NCBI RefSeq assembly: GCF_027923545.1
Contig: NZ_BROH01000011.1
Location: forward strand, 62,001-126,000
Direction: 5' to 3'
Length of the DNA stretch: 64,000 nucleotides
Source of the DNA: Sinisalibacter aestuarii
Lineage (GTDB): Bacteria; Pseudomonadota; Alphaproteobacteria; Rhodobacterales; Rhodobacteraceae
The translations under genes were made by a program, and so were the position numbers. Below, one piece after another: positions 1 to 8,840 of the stretch. The notes under the pieces were generated by a model, which saw only the letters and a program-made list of their open reading frames with translations, was not told the origin of the DNA and made no database searches. The stretch's first letter is position 1; every line of letters starts with the position of its first letter.

Positions 1-534
1 AACCCCAACCACGGCATCCACTTCCGCGTGCTGACCAAGATGCTGCGCCTCTCGGGCGGCGACCATCTGCATTCGGGCACGGTTGTGGGCAAGCTCGAAG
101 GCGACCGCGCGGCCACGCTGGGCTGGATCGACATCATGCGCGACAGCTTCATCAAGGAAGACCGCTCGCGCGGCATCATGTTCGACCAGGACTGGGGCTC
201 GATGCCGGGCGTCTTCCCGGTGGCCTCGGGCGGGATCCATGTCTGGCACATGCCGGCGCTGGTTTCGATCTTCGGCGACGATTCGGTGCTCCAGTTCGGC
301 GGCGGCACGCTCGGCCATCCCTGGGGCAACGCCGCCGGCGCCGCGGCCAACCGGGTGGCGCTCGAAGCCTGCGTGCAGGCCCGCAACGAGGGCCGCGAGC
401 TGGAGAAGGAAGGCAAGGACATTCTCACCAATGCCGCCAAATCCTCGCCGGAGCTCGCCACCGCAATGGAGACCTGGAAAGAGATCAAGTTCGAGTTCGA
501 CACCGTCGACAAGCTCGACGTGCAGCACCGCTGA
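1..534 (+). CDS. cbbL: RuBisCO form I large subunit, C-terminal part (5' end outside window)
   Basis: The frame is open from base 1 and gives the last 177 residues of a protein that is about 470 residues in full. RuBisCO fixes CO2 onto ribulose 1,5-bisphosphate in the Calvin cycle. The fragment covers the C-terminal half of the barrel. The loop-6 segment [10 protein letters not shown] carries the mobile lysine (Lys334 in standard numbering), preceded by HLHSG with His327. Further on, VASGGIH and [10 protein letters not shown] are the phosphate-binding loops. The sequence style, the short small subunit and the cbbQ/cbbO neighbours point to the green-type form IA enzyme rather than form IC. cbbS follows after an 83-bp gap. 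The gene runs off the left edge of the window and is not truncated biologically as far as can be seen. Confidence 0.98.
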   Translation, partial: NPNHGIHFRVLTKMLRLSGGDHLHSGTVVGKLEGDRAATLGWIDIMRDSFIKEDRSRGIMFDQDWGSMPGVFPVASGGIHVWHMPALVSIFGDDSVLQFGGGTLGHPWGNAAGAAANRVALEACVQARNEGRELEKEGKDILTNAAKSSPELATAMETWKEIKFEFDTVDKLDVQHR

Positions 535-617
535 TCCGATCCCGCAGCAACACCGGCCCCGGGGCGACGCGCGAACAGCGCCGGGGCTGACCAGAGACAT
601 CCGAAAGGAGCCACATC

Positions 618-974
618 ATGGCTGACATGCAGGACTACAAATCATCGCTCGCCGACGTCACGAGCCGCAAGTTCGAAACCTTCTCCTACCTGCCGGAGAT
701 GACCGACGAACAGATGCGCAAGCAGGTTGAATACATCGTCTCGAAAGGCTGGAACCCGGCCGTCGAACATACCGAGCCGGAAAATGCCTCCGGCAGCTAC
801 TGGTATATGTGGAAGCTGCCGATGTTCGGCGAAACCGATGTCGACCGTATCCTCGGCGAATGCGACGCCTGCCACAAGGCGCATCCGAACAACCATGTGC
901 GCCTCGTCGGCTACGACAATTACGCCCAGTGCAAGGGCACCGAGATGGTCGTCTATCGCGGCAACCCGGTCTGA
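618..974 (+). CDS. cbbS: RuBisCO small subunit (form IA type)
   Basis: This 118-residue protein is the small subunit that caps the large-subunit octamer in the L8S8 holoenzyme. Typical features are the [14 protein letters not shown] start of the fold, [12 protein letters not shown] in the middle, and [21 protein letters not shown] near the end. The length matches form IA small subunits and lacks the C-terminal extension of form IC proteins. A good ribosome-binding site (GAAAGGAG) lies just ahead of the ATG. It follows cbbL directly and precedes cbbQ by 56 bp, so the three are very likely one transcript. Confidence 0.98.
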   Translation: MADMQDYKSSLADVTSRKFETFSYLPEMTDEQMRKQVEYIVSKGWNPAVEHTEPENASGSYWYMWKLPMFGETDVDRILGECDACHKAHPNNHVRLVGYDNYAQCKGTEMVVYRGNPV

Positions 975-1030
975 GCACAGCGCCCCGGCCCGGCACCGCG
1001 CCGGACCGGGGCACCTTGAGGGAGGCAATC

Positions 1031-1840
1031 ATGACCAAGCACGACGCAGATCAGTTCACCGTCAAGCGCGAGCCCTTCTACAAGGAAGTCGGCGGCGAGG
1101 TCGCGCTCTATGAAGCGGCCTATGCCCGGCGCATGCCGGTGATGCTGAAAGGGCCGACCGGCGCGGGCAAATCGCGCTTCGTCGAATACATGGCCTGGAA
1201 ACTGGGCCGGCCGCTGATCACCGTCGCCTCCAACGAAGACATGACCGCGTCTGACCTGGTGGGCCGCTTCCTGCTCGATAAGGACGGCACCAAGTGGCAG
1301 GATGGCCCGCTGACCACCGCGGCCCGGATCGGCGCGATCTGCTATCTCGACGAGATCGTCGAGGCCCGGCAGGACACCACGGTGGTGATCCACCCGCTGA
1401 CCGATCACCGCCGCCAGCTTCCGCTCGACAAGAAGGGCGAGCTGATCGAGGCACACCCGGATTTCCAGCTCGTGATCTCCTACAACCCCGGCTACCAGTC
1501 GCTGATGAAAGACCTCAAGCAGTCGACCAAGCAGCGCTTCGCCGCGCTCGATTTCGACTATCCCGGCGCCGAACTGGAAGCCGAGATCGTGGCCGCGGAG
1601 ACCGGCGTCGATGCCAAGACGGCGGGCAAGCTGGTGCAGATCGCCCACCGCTCGCGCAACCTCAAGGGCCACGGGCTCGACGAGGGGATCTCGACCCGGC
1701 TGCTGGTCTATGCCGGGCAGATGATCGCGGAGGGTGTGAACCCCAACGCCGCCTGCAAGATGACGCTGGTCACCCCGCTGACAGACGACCCCGACATGCG
1801 CGAGACGCTGCAGGCGGCGGTGGAAACCTTCTTCGTCTGA
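1031..1840 (+). CDS. cbbQ: RuBisCO activase AAA+ subunit CbbQ
   Basis: This 269-residue AAA+ ATPase belongs to the MoxR-like CbbQ family. The Walker A motif GPTGAGKS is at about residues 41-48 and Walker B (CYLDE) at about 104-108. CbbQ forms a hexamer that works with CbbO to remove inhibitory sugar phosphates from RuBisCO. The reading frame is open further upstream, but the ATG at 1031 is chosen because GAGGGAG lies just before it and the protein then starts where family members start. cbbO follows after 77 bp, and that gap holds two perfect palindromes. Confidence 0.96.
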   Translation: MTKHDADQFTVKREPFYKEVGGEVALYEAAYARRMPVMLKGPTGAGKSRFVEYMAWKLGRPLITVASNEDMTASDLVGRFLLDKDGTKWQDGPLTTAARIGAICYLDEIVEARQDTTVVIHPLTDHRRQLPLDKKGELIEAHPDFQLVISYNPGYQSLMKDLKQSTKQRFAALDFDYPGAELEAEIVAAETGVDAKTAGKLVQIAHRSRNLKGHGLDEGISTRLLVYAGQMIAEGVNPNAACKMTLVTPLTDDPDMRETLQAAVETFFV

Positions 1841-1851
1841 CGCAGCGCGAG

Positions 1852-1892
1852 AGGCGTTTCGAAACGCCTTCCCGAGCCGCTTCGAAGCGGCT
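1852..1892. repeat. Twin 18-bp perfect palindromes between cbbQ and cbbO
   Basis: Two perfect palindromes, AGGCGTTTCGAAACGCCT (1852-1869) and AGCCGCTTCGAAGCGGCT (1875-1892), are separated by five bases. Both are centred on TTCGAA and each is followed by TTCCCG or TTTCCCG. In RNA each would fold into a stable hairpin. They sit inside the operon, 26 bases before the cbbO start codon. They could be a repetitive extragenic element, an mRNA processing or stability element, or an attenuator lowering cbbO relative to cbbLS. The choice among these is inference. Confidence 0.8.
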
Positions 1893-1917
1893 TTCCCGAA
1901 ACCCCGAGGAATGTCCG

Positions 1918-4260
1918 ATGACCATCGACCTCGAAGACTACCGCGCCTGCTTCGCCAAGGCCCCGGAAGGCACCTTCGACAATGTCGAGGCGATCTTCCA
2001 CGACGCCGCCAGGGTGATGTCGCCCGCCGGGCTCTCCGACTACATGGAAGGCGCGAAGGGGTTGTGCGCGCTCGGGCGGGGCTACGATCTGGTCGAGGCG
2101 TTCCTTGAAAACATGCCCGCCGTCGCCCGGGAATGCGGCGAGGACGTGACCCGCGATTGCGTGGCCGCGGCGATGAAACTGAGTTCGATGACCTCCGGCG
2201 AGGTGATCGCGCTCCTGTTCTCCAGCCTCCCCACCGCCGCGCGCCGGCTCGGCGACCCGGAGCTTCTGCGCGGTTATCTCCAGCTCATCCACCAGCTTTC
2301 GGCCAAGGCGTCGCGCGGGCTGCGTCCGATGCTTGGCGTGACCGACGAGCTGTTGTCCAAGCTTACCCTCTCGGGTCTGAAGCGCTGGGCCAATTTCGGC
2401 GCCGACACCTACAAGCGCGATCTCAAGGGCCTCACCGCCTATTTCGCCCTCGAAAGCGCCGATGCCCGCAAAATGCTGCAGCAAGAGCGGCGCGGCACAC
2501 TCTTCATCGACACCCAGCGCAAGCTCAACTTCTACCTGCGCGCGCTTTGGGGACGCGACTTCTTCCTGCGCCCCGCCGCCGCCGATTACGAGGGGTTCCG
2601 CCCCTATATCGAACATCACGTGATGCACCTGCCCGACGCGGTGGACGATCTGGGCGACATTTCCGGCCACGACCTTTACCGCGCGATGACGGCGCATCTG
2701 GCCGCGCATATCCAGTATTCCAGCCAGGCGATCTCCGCCGAACAGCTCAGCCCGGCGCAGATGTTCTTCATCGGTCTGCTGGAAGATGCCCGCGTCGAAT
2801 ATTGCGCCGCGCAGGACTTTCCGGGGCTGAAGAAGCTCTGGGGCAGCCTGCTCGCCTTGCGCTACGACACGCCGCCCGAGCACCCCACGGTGACGGCGCT
2901 GGAAGCCTTTGCCCATCTTCTGAACGATCCCGCCGCCCTGACCGGGCGTGACGATCTCGATGCGCTGGGGGCGAAGTTTCATGCCGAGGTGCCGCACAAA
3001 TCGCGCGACAACATGTTGTCGTGGCACCTCGGCATGGAGCTTTACCACGTCTTCGCCGCCAGCCGCGACGTGCCGAGCCTGCGTATCCTCAATGCGATCC
3101 GCATCCCCCACCGCGACGATAACCGCTTCGTCTGGGAATTCGAGGAATTCGACTGGGACGCGCATGGCGCGGAATACATCCCCGCCAGCCAGCGACAGGT
3201 GCGCAAATACGTCTCAGCCATCGAGCTGGCCAACGAGGTGGATGTGGAGCTTGCCGGCGACGACGCACAGGAGGTCTGGATCGGCAAGGACAGGTTCATG
3301 CCCTATGAGGATGCCGGCGAGGCCACCGTTTCGCATAACGACATGTGGGGCAAGGAGCCGATCTCGGCGCCGTTCCATTACCCCGAATGGGATTATCAGG
3401 TGCAGCTCTACCGGCCCGACTGGGCCACGATCTACGAGCGCCGGGCAAACCGGGGAAACCCGCAAACGGTCGACGATATCCTCATCGCGCATAAGCCGAT
3501 CGCCCACCGCATCCGCCAGATCATCGACATGCTCAGCCCCTCCGGCGTGCAGCGCGTGCGCAACATGGAAGATGGCGACGAGATCGACATCAACGCCGCC
3601 GTCGATGCGATGATCGCGATCCGCTCGGGCCAGCAGCCCAACCCGCGCATCACCATGCGCAACGTCATCAAGTCGCGCGACCTCGCGGTGACGGTGCTGC
3701 TCGACCTGTCCGAAAGCACCAATGACGTGATGGAGGGCAGCGAAAAAACGGTGCTCGACCTCACCCGCGAGGCGGCCACGCTCGTTTCCACCGCCATCGA
3801 GGGGATCGGCGACCCCTTCGCGCTGCACGGCTTCGCCTCCGACGGGCGGCATGACGTGCATTACTTCCGGTTCAAGGACTGGGACCAGCATTTCAACGAA
3901 GAGGCCAGGGCGCGGCTGGCGGGGATGAAGGGCGGGCTCTCCACCCGGATGGGGGCTGCGCTGCGCCATGCCGGGGCGGGGCTGCTGAAGCAGGCCGAGC
4001 GGCGCAAGCTGATCATCCTCGTCACCGACGGCGCGCCTGCCGATATCGACGAGCGCGATCCCCAGCACCTGCGCCACGACACCCGCAAGGCGGTGGAGGA
4101 ACTGGCCGCCAGAGGCGTGCTCACCTATTGCCTCACCCTCGACCCGAATGCCGACACTTACGTAAAGCGCATCTTCGGCGCCAACAATTACACCATCGTC
4201 GACCATGTCGACCGGCTGCCGGAACAGCTGCCTGCACTGTTCGCCAGCCTGACCGTCTGA
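1918..4260 (+). CDS. cbbO: RuBisCO activase adaptor CbbO with C-terminal VWA domain
   Basis: This 780-residue protein is the partner of CbbQ. In the CbbQO activase the CbbO monomer sits on the CbbQ hexamer and uses its von Willebrand factor A domain to dock on RuBisCO. The N-terminal ~580 residues are the CbbO/NorD-like region. The C-terminal VWA domain begins near residue 590 and has an intact metal-ion site: DLSES near residue 596, a threonine in GLSTRMG, and TDGAPADID near 702. The ATG at 1918 gives the usual start (MTIDLEDY). The frame is open well upstream, but that part overlaps cbbQ out of phase. The next gene starts 10 bp after the stop. Confidence 0.95.
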   Translation: MTIDLEDYRACFAKAPEGTFDNVEAIFHDAARVMSPAGLSDYMEGAKGLCALGRGYDLVEAFLENMPAVARECGEDVTRDCVAAAMKLSSMTSGEVIALLFSSLPTAARRLGDPELLRGYLQLIHQLSAKASRGLRPMLGVTDELLSKLTLSGLKRWANFGADTYKRDLKGLTAYFALESADARKMLQQERRGTLFIDTQRKLNFYLRALWGRDFFLRPAAADYEGFRPYIEHHVMHLPDAVDDLGDISGHDLYRAMTAHLAAHIQYSSQAISAEQLSPAQMFFIGLLEDARVEYCAAQDFPGLKKLWGSLLALRYDTPPEHPTVTALEAFAHLLNDPAALTGRDDLDALGAKFHAEVPHKSRDNMLSWHLGMELYHVFAASRDVPSLRILNAIRIPHRDDNRFVWEFEEFDWDAHGAEYIPASQRQVRKYVSAIELANEVDVELAGDDAQEVWIGKDRFMPYEDAGEATVSHNDMWGKEPISAPFHYPEWDYQVQLYRPDWATIYERRANRGNPQTVDDILIAHKPIAHRIRQIIDMLSPSGVQRVRNMEDGDEIDINAAVDAMIAIRSGQQPNPRITMRNVIKSRDLAVTVLLDLSESTNDVMEGSEKTVLDLTREAATLVSTAIEGIGDPFALHGFASDGRHDVHYFRFKDWDQHFNEEARARLAGMKGGLSTRMGAALRHAGAGLLKQAERRKLIILVTDGAPADIDERDPQHLRHDTRKAVEELAARGVLTYCLTLDPNADTYVKRIFGANNYTIVDHVDRLPEQLPALFASLTV

Positions 4261-4270
4261 GGAGACCGCC

Positions 4271-4582
4271 ATGACCCCGTCCAAAACCTATATCGGCTAC
4301 GACAAAGACCTGAACGGCGGCATGACCGATATCGGCAAGATCATCCGCGAGGCACGGGTGTTCGGCTTCATCCCCGAGGCCGAGACCTGCGAGGGCTGGC
4401 AGGTCCACCGGATCGAGGCGATCTGGGAACAGGTCGATGCAGAATGGGCCAAATACGGCTTCCGGGTCGCCAACCTGCCGGACGATCTGCGCGAGAAATA
4501 TCTCGCCGCGCAGGCCGAGGCGGTGGCGCGCGCCAGGGCGGCCGGATGGAGCGGCGAGCAGGAGCTCGCCGACGATTCGTGA
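4271..4582 (+). CDS. Small conserved protein of the cbb operon, function unknown
   Basis: This 103-residue soluble protein starts at an ATG with a GAGGAG ribosome-binding site 10 bp after cbbO, so it belongs to the operon. It has no signal peptide or membrane segment. The sequence is moderately acidic, with aromatic clusters (YIGYDKDLNGG, CEGWQVHRIEAIWEQ) and an alpha-helical, alanine-rich C-terminus. A similar short gene is, to my recollection, often found next to cbbO in form IA clusters, but I know of no assigned function. Its stop overlaps the GTG start of the next gene, which suggests coupled translation. A role in RuBisCO activation or assembly is inference from position only. Confidence 0.75.
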   Translation: MTPSKTYIGYDKDLNGGMTDIGKIIREARVFGFIPEAETCEGWQVHRIEAIWEQVDAEWAKYGFRVANLPDDLREKYLAAQAEAVARARAAGWSGEQELADDS

Positions 4583-5001
4583 AAGGCGCCTATACCCGCC
4601 ACCTGCTGGCGCGTCCGCTTGCCGTCGAGGCCTGCGAGATCGCGCCGGACTGCTATAGCTGTATGCGCCGCGCCCTGGCACGCGCCGACCTCTCCGGCCC
4701 GGTCTGGCTCGATCTGCCCGGCCTCGGCACGATGAAGCTCGCGCTCCTGCCCGATGCGCTGGTGGTGGCCGACCGCGCGCTGGGGCATCTGCCGATGGCC
4801 GCCTGGACCGAAATCCGCGCTTTGCCCGACCGTGGCCTGCACGAGCCGGTGCCCTGCCAGCTCGCGCTTTACCACTCGCGCGGCGCCCGCCTGATCGGCG
4901 CGATGCGCGCGGCGATGGAACGCGAGCTGAACCGCCACCTTGCCGAGATTTGCCCGGTCCCGGATGCGGGCAAGGTGCTCGCCTTCCCAAAACACGGCTG
5001 A
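4579..5001 (+). CDS. Hypothetical protein at the end of the cbb operon
   Basis: A 140-residue protein read from a GTG at 4579 that overlaps the previous stop codon (GTGA), the same coupling seen elsewhere in this genome. An ATG upstream in the same frame would run deep into the preceding gene in another phase, so the GTG is preferred. It has no signal peptide. Three cysteines (EACEIAPDCYSCMRR) lie near residues 19-29. The middle is hydrophobic, and the C-terminal half looks helical and basic. I do not recognise the family. Coupling to the cbb genes suggests a carbon-fixation role, but nothing in the sequence shows one. Confidence 0.6.
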   Translation: MKGAYTRHLLARPLAVEACEIAPDCYSCMRRALARADLSGPVWLDLPGLGTMKLALLPDALVVADRALGHLPMAAWTEIRALPDRGLHEPVPCQLALYHSRGARLIGAMRAAMERELNRHLAEICPVPDAGKVLAFPKHG

Positions 5002-5027
5002 GCGCCCGTCTTCTCTGTTCCACAAAT

Positions 5028-5060
5028 ACCGCGGGGGTTTGGGGGCAGAGCCCCCATCCC
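5028..5060. repeat. GC-rich intergenic hairpin repeat, copy 1
   Basis: After the last cbb-operon gene comes AAATAC followed by G-rich sequence and the hairpin GGGGGC-AGA-GCCCCC (5041-5055). A related copy with the same AAATAC lead-in is found at 27528-27565. The element lies between convergent genes and could end transcription from both sides, though it has no T-run. It looks like a genome-wide intergenic repeat of this bacterial group. Confidence 0.6.
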
Positions 5061-5093
5061 ACCAAACCTGTGCGCCGCAGGCGCGCCTTGGGT

Positions 5094-5600
5094 TCAGCCG
5101 CCCGCCTGCCGGTAGGCCATGTCGACCACCAGCCGCCATGCGTCCTCCCCCTCGGCACGCAGCATCTGGCGCAGGGTAAAGCCTTCCGCCCCGCCCGTCT
5201 CCACCTCGACCCGCGACTGGTATGGCACCTCGTCCAGCACCAGCGCGCCGGTGGCTTCCATCACGATGGCCCCATCCGTTTCCGTCCCGGCGAATTGCAC
5301 GGTCTGCGCCGTCGCCGCCGACCAGAACCCGGCATTCACCTTGCCGCCCGCGCCGCGCACCAGCCGCAGCGAGATATCGCTCAGCCCCGCCGCCACCGCG
5401 CAACTGCCAGTGATGCTCACATCGCCGCCGCCCGCCGCCGGCGCGATCTCGACCCGGCAGCGTCCGCGTTCCAGCGGCGCGCGCGGGCCGGTGGCGATCA
5501 TCCCTTCGCCCTGCCAGTTGCCCGCCGCCTCGAACAGCTCGGTGGCGGAGGCCGGCGCGGCGAACACGGCCAGCAGGGCAGCAAGTGCGATACGGATCAT
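5094..5600 (-). CDS. Small exported protein, function unknown
   Basis: This 168-residue protein has a clear Sec signal peptide (MIRIALAALLAVFAAPASA, cleavage after ASA near residue 19). The mature part is about 150 residues, rich in beta-strand-like segments and glycine, with two cysteines (RCRVE and GSCAV) that could form a disulfide. No known domain is recognised. Its ATG overlaps the stop codon of the RND-type transporter upstream by 4 bp, so the two are co-transcribed and translationally coupled. A periplasmic partner role for the transporter is plausible but is inference. Confidence 0.7.
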   Translation of the reverse strand: MIRIALAALLAVFAAPASATELFEAAGNWQGEGMIATGPRAPLERGRCRVEIAPAAGGGDVSITGSCAVAAGLSDISLRLVRGAGGKVNAGFWSAATAQTVQFAGTETDGAIVMEATGALVLDEVPYQSRVEVETGGAEGFTLRQMLRAEGEDAWRLVVDMAYRQAGG

Positions 5601-7807
5601 TCGGGCGTCCTCCGGGTGCGAAGGTAGGAGCGGGGGCCAAAGGCCGCAAGGGCGGCGGGCAGCACCAGCAGATCGGCGAGCAGCGCGAGCACGAACACGC
5701 TCATCGCGATCCCGCCAAACTCGGCCACCCCGAGATTCTTGGCGAGAAACGAACCGCTCATCCCGAAGAAGAGCACGAGCGATGTGGTGACGAGCGCCGG
5801 CGTCACCTCGCCAAAGGCTTCCTCCAGCCCCTCGCGTGTGATCCGCCTCACCCCGCCCGCCAGCCGCAGCCGGTTGAGCACATGCAGCGTGTCGTCCACC
5901 GCGATGCCGAAGGCGACGGTGAGCGCCATGCCGTTGGAAAACTCGATGCCCGAGCCCGAGAGCATCAGCCAGCCGCCGATCAGCGTGACCGGCAGCATGT
6001 TGGGAATGAGCGAGATAAGCGCCACCCGCAGGTTGCGCAGCCAGGCCAGGATCAGGAGCGCCACCCCCCCGAGCGCGATCAGCAGAGACCGGTTGATCTC
6101 GTCGAGGATCACCCCCGCCACCCGCGCCGACATCACCGGCAGCCCCGTCACCGCGGCGATCATGCCGGGCTCCAGCCCCGGCTCGGCGGCGAGCGCGGCT
6201 TCCAGCCGGTCGGCCAGCGCCAGCGTCGTCTCGCCGTTTTCGTAGCGGAACGGCACCGAAACGAGCGCCTGCGTGCCATCTGCCGATACGAGCCGCTGGG
6301 CGAGCGCCTCGGGCACGGTATCGGCCAGCGCCGCCGCGCCGCCCTCGATACTGGCGAGCGACTGAACGTTGGTGCTGCCCGTCTCCCGCGCGACCACCTC
6401 GGCAACCTGGCGCACCAGTGCGCTGTCGGTGCCGTTCACCACCACATGCATGAGCGAGACCGGCGCCAGCTTGTCTTCGACCTGCGAAAACACCTGCCGC
6501 ACCGGACTGTCGCCGCGCAAGGTGTCGAGCAGGGAATAGCGCGGGCCGGCCTGGCTGTAGGCCCAGGTGGAGAAAGCCAGCACCACGAGCGCAACCCAGC
6601 TCACCAGCCGGGGCCGGCGCAACGCCAGCGCCGTAAGCCGGCCCAGCCCGAAGGCCGCGGGCGGGCGGTCATGCAGCCGTTTGAACAGCGTGTTGAACCA
6701 GTCCGCACGGCCAGCCGTCGTCAGCACCACCATCTGGGTGAGCAGCACCGTCACCACCGAGGAGAGCGTGAGCAGCACCCCCATCGCCCCCATCTCGGCG
6801 ATGATCTCCGAGCGCGAGGTGGCGAGCGCGCCAAAGGCCACGGCGGTGGTCACGGCGGCGAAGACACAGGCCACCGCCACCCGCCGGATCGCGCGCAGGG
6901 TGGCCAGCGCCGATTCCCGCCCCGCCTGCCGCCCGCGCTCGAAGCTGATATGGATCGCATCCGAGGTGGCGAGCACCAGGATCAGCACCGGAAGGGTGAT
7001 GGTGATCGTGTTGATCGTCACGCCGAGATGCCCGTGCAGCCCGATCCCGAGCGCCACCGAAAGCGCCGGCCCCGGCAGGGTGAGCAGCCCGAGGCGGAAA
7101 CTCCTGAGCGCAAACACCGCCACGGCAAAGCCCACCACCACGCCAAGCGTGTTGAGCAGCACGATATCGCGGATGAGGGCGCTGGCGACCTCATCACGCA
7201 GCACCGGGTAGCCCGAAAGCTGAAGGCGCGCGCCAGAGGCCGCCTCGGCCCGCGCCCCGAGCCGGGCGAGTTCGGTCAGCACGCTGTGCCGGTCGGTCTG
7301 CCCGCCCTCGGCCCGCTCGGTGATCGGCATGATCACCACCATCGCCTGCCGGTCCGCCGAGAGGAGCCGCCCCAGCATCGGCACCTGCGCCTGAGCCGCC
7401 TCCAGCCGCGCCGCCATCTCATCCTGCGGCAGCGGCGGATAGGGAAAGAGCGGCGCGCCATCGAAGCGCAGGATGAAAGGCGAGAGCGCCGCCCGCACGC
7501 CGGGGATGAATTGTGCGTCGAGCAGAAAGTCCGACATCGCCGCCGCGACCACCGGATCGGCGAAGTCGGACGCTTCGACGAAGGCGATCACATCATTGCC
7601 GTCCCCCTCGAAAGCGCGGCCCAGCGCCACGTAATCCTGATAGGCCGGGATATCGCTGTTGAAGAAGCGCACCAACTCGTCGTCGAAGCGCAACCGGAAC
7701 ATGCCGGTCACCGCGACGACGGCGATGAGCCCGGTGAGCAGCCACAGGAGCAGAAGACGCGAACGGAGCACGGCGAACACCGCCGCCAGATTGCGTGCCT
7801 GCCTCAC
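5597..7807 (-). CDS. RND/MMPL superfamily membrane exporter
   Basis: This 736-residue integral membrane protein has the layout of small RND/MMPL exporters: one membrane segment near residues 17-38, a large periplasmic domain, then a cluster of about five segments (roughly 200-370), repeated in the second half. It resembles predicted RND exporters of lipids or other hydrophobic compounds rather than tripartite drug pumps, and no membrane-fusion or outer-membrane partner is nearby. The start is a GTG at 7807 with GAGGGAGA ahead of it. It is coupled by a 4-bp overlap to a small exported protein. The substrate is unknown. Confidence 0.85.
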   Translation of the reverse strand: MRQARNLAAVFAVLRSRLLLLWLLTGLIAVVAVTGMFRLRFDDELVRFFNSDIPAYQDYVALGRAFEGDGNDVIAFVEASDFADPVVAAAMSDFLLDAQFIPGVRAALSPFILRFDGAPLFPYPPLPQDEMAARLEAAQAQVPMLGRLLSADRQAMVVIMPITERAEGGQTDRHSVLTELARLGARAEAASGARLQLSGYPVLRDEVASALIRDIVLLNTLGVVVGFAVAVFALRSFRLGLLTLPGPALSVALGIGLHGHLGVTINTITITLPVLILVLATSDAIHISFERGRQAGRESALATLRAIRRVAVACVFAAVTTAVAFGALATSRSEIIAEMGAMGVLLTLSSVVTVLLTQMVVLTTAGRADWFNTLFKRLHDRPPAAFGLGRLTALALRRPRLVSWVALVVLAFSTWAYSQAGPRYSLLDTLRGDSPVRQVFSQVEDKLAPVSLMHVVVNGTDSALVRQVAEVVARETGSTNVQSLASIEGGAAALADTVPEALAQRLVSADGTQALVSVPFRYENGETTLALADRLEAALAAEPGLEPGMIAAVTGLPVMSARVAGVILDEINRSLLIALGGVALLILAWLRNLRVALISLIPNMLPVTLIGGWLMLSGSGIEFSNGMALTVAFGIAVDDTLHVLNRLRLAGGVRRITREGLEEAFGEVTPALVTTSLVLFFGMSGSFLAKNLGVAEFGGIAMSVFVLALLADLLVLPAALAAFGPRSYLRTRRTPE

Positions 7808-8081
7808 TGCCCGTCTCCCTCGCGCTGCTTGTCCTGTCCCGAGAGGCTTTAATCGAGGAAGGCCGGGCTGTCAGCCCCAACGACGCGGCGGACACGGATT
7901 GCGCCGGGGAATGGGCGACCTCGCACCTATGTGTAAGTCTCTGTTTATAAACATGTTATCGCTATCATTAATATCGCGCAGAAACGGAGACTTGCGGACC
8001 GATGCGGGCAGCGGACACAAAGCAGCGCGGTTGCAAACGGCAATCGCGCCTGGCACGCTGACGTGGATTGAGGGGCGGCCC
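7808..8081. other. Divergent intergenic region with an AT-rich core
   Basis: The 274 bp between the divergent exporter and nuclease genes hold no convincing gene. The core at about 7930-7980 is much richer in A and T than its surroundings (TTTATAA, the palindrome AACATGTT at 7950-7957, ATCATTAATATCG). It is the likely promoter region for the nuclease gene. The drop in GC may mark transferred DNA or simply a strong promoter region. Confidence 0.45.
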
Positions 8082-8840
8082 GTGGCGCAGCGCAGAAACT
8101 GGACAGAGCGAGAAGTGGTCGAGGCGCTCGCGCTATATCTTCGGCTCGATTTTGGCCGGTTCCATGCCCGAAACCCACAGGTCATCGCTCTGGCAAGGCG
8201 GATATCACGCACACCTTCTGCCGTGGCGCTGAAGCTCACCAACCTTGCCGCGCTCGATGACAGCCTGCCGCAAAAGGGCATGGCCCATGCCTCGGCAACG
8301 GACCGCGCGGTCTGGGCCGATTTCCTCGCCACGCCCGACAAGGTGCTCGCCGCCTTTGCCGCGCAGCAGGCACCCGATTCCGCGTCGGGCGGGGATAGCT
8401 TCGCCGAACGGCAGGCGGCATTTGCGGCCCGGCAATCCGAGACCCGCAGCGCCTCGGTCAGCCCCCGGATCGGCCAAAGCTTTTTCAGGGAGGTTATCCT
8501 TACCTCCTATCGCGGCCGTTGCGCCTTGACCGGCAATGACGATGCCCGCCTGCTCACCGCGAGCCATATCGTTGGGTGGGCGGAAGATGAAACGTTACGG
8601 GTGAACCCCGCAAACGGCATTTGCCTCAACGCGCTGCACGATCGCGCGTTTGACCGGCATCTCATCACCTTCGATGAGGACTACCGGCTGAAAATTGCCG
8701 GAGATGTGCCACGGGACGCCCGGCGCGCGCTCGAAAAAGTGGAAAGCGGGCGGCTTGAAATGCCTGCCCGTTTCCTGCCGGATCAAGGCTTCCTCGACCG
8801 TCACCGCCGCCGGTTTCACGCCCGCCAGCGTGCCGTCTGA
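8082..8840 (+). CDS. HNH endonuclease family protein
   Basis: This 252-residue protein has an N-terminal helical region (RNWTEREVVEALALYLRL, then ARRISRTPSAVALKLTN) and a C-terminal HNH nuclease domain. The latter shows ASHIVGW near residues 160-166, NPANGICLNALHDRAFD and ITFDEDY, the usual layout of HNH_2-type domains in stand-alone restriction-like enzymes. The GTG at 8082 is chosen because GAGGGGCGG lies just before it. The frame extends upstream but would cross the AT-rich promoter region. No methylase or other defence gene is adjacent. Its stop codon abuts the stop of the convergent flavoprotein gene with no gap. A defence role is inference. Confidence 0.8.
   Translation: MAQRRNWTEREVVEALALYLRLDFGRFHARNPQVIALARRISRTPSAVALKLTNLAALDDSLPQKGMAHASATDRAVWADFLATPDKVLAAFAAQQAPDSASGGDSFAERQAAFAARQSETRSASVSPRIGQSFFREVILTSYRGRCALTGNDDARLLTASHIVGWAEDETLRVNPANGICLNALHDRAFDRHLITFDEDYRLKIAGDVPRDARRALEKVESGRLEMPARFLPDQGFLDRHRRRFHARQRAV

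Noticed and set aside
5585-7852. Long + strand open frame opposite the RND-type exporter
   Set aside because: Its product is a low-complexity Arg/His/Gln-rich sequence with no domain, typical of an antisense shadow; the - strand gene has clear membrane segments.
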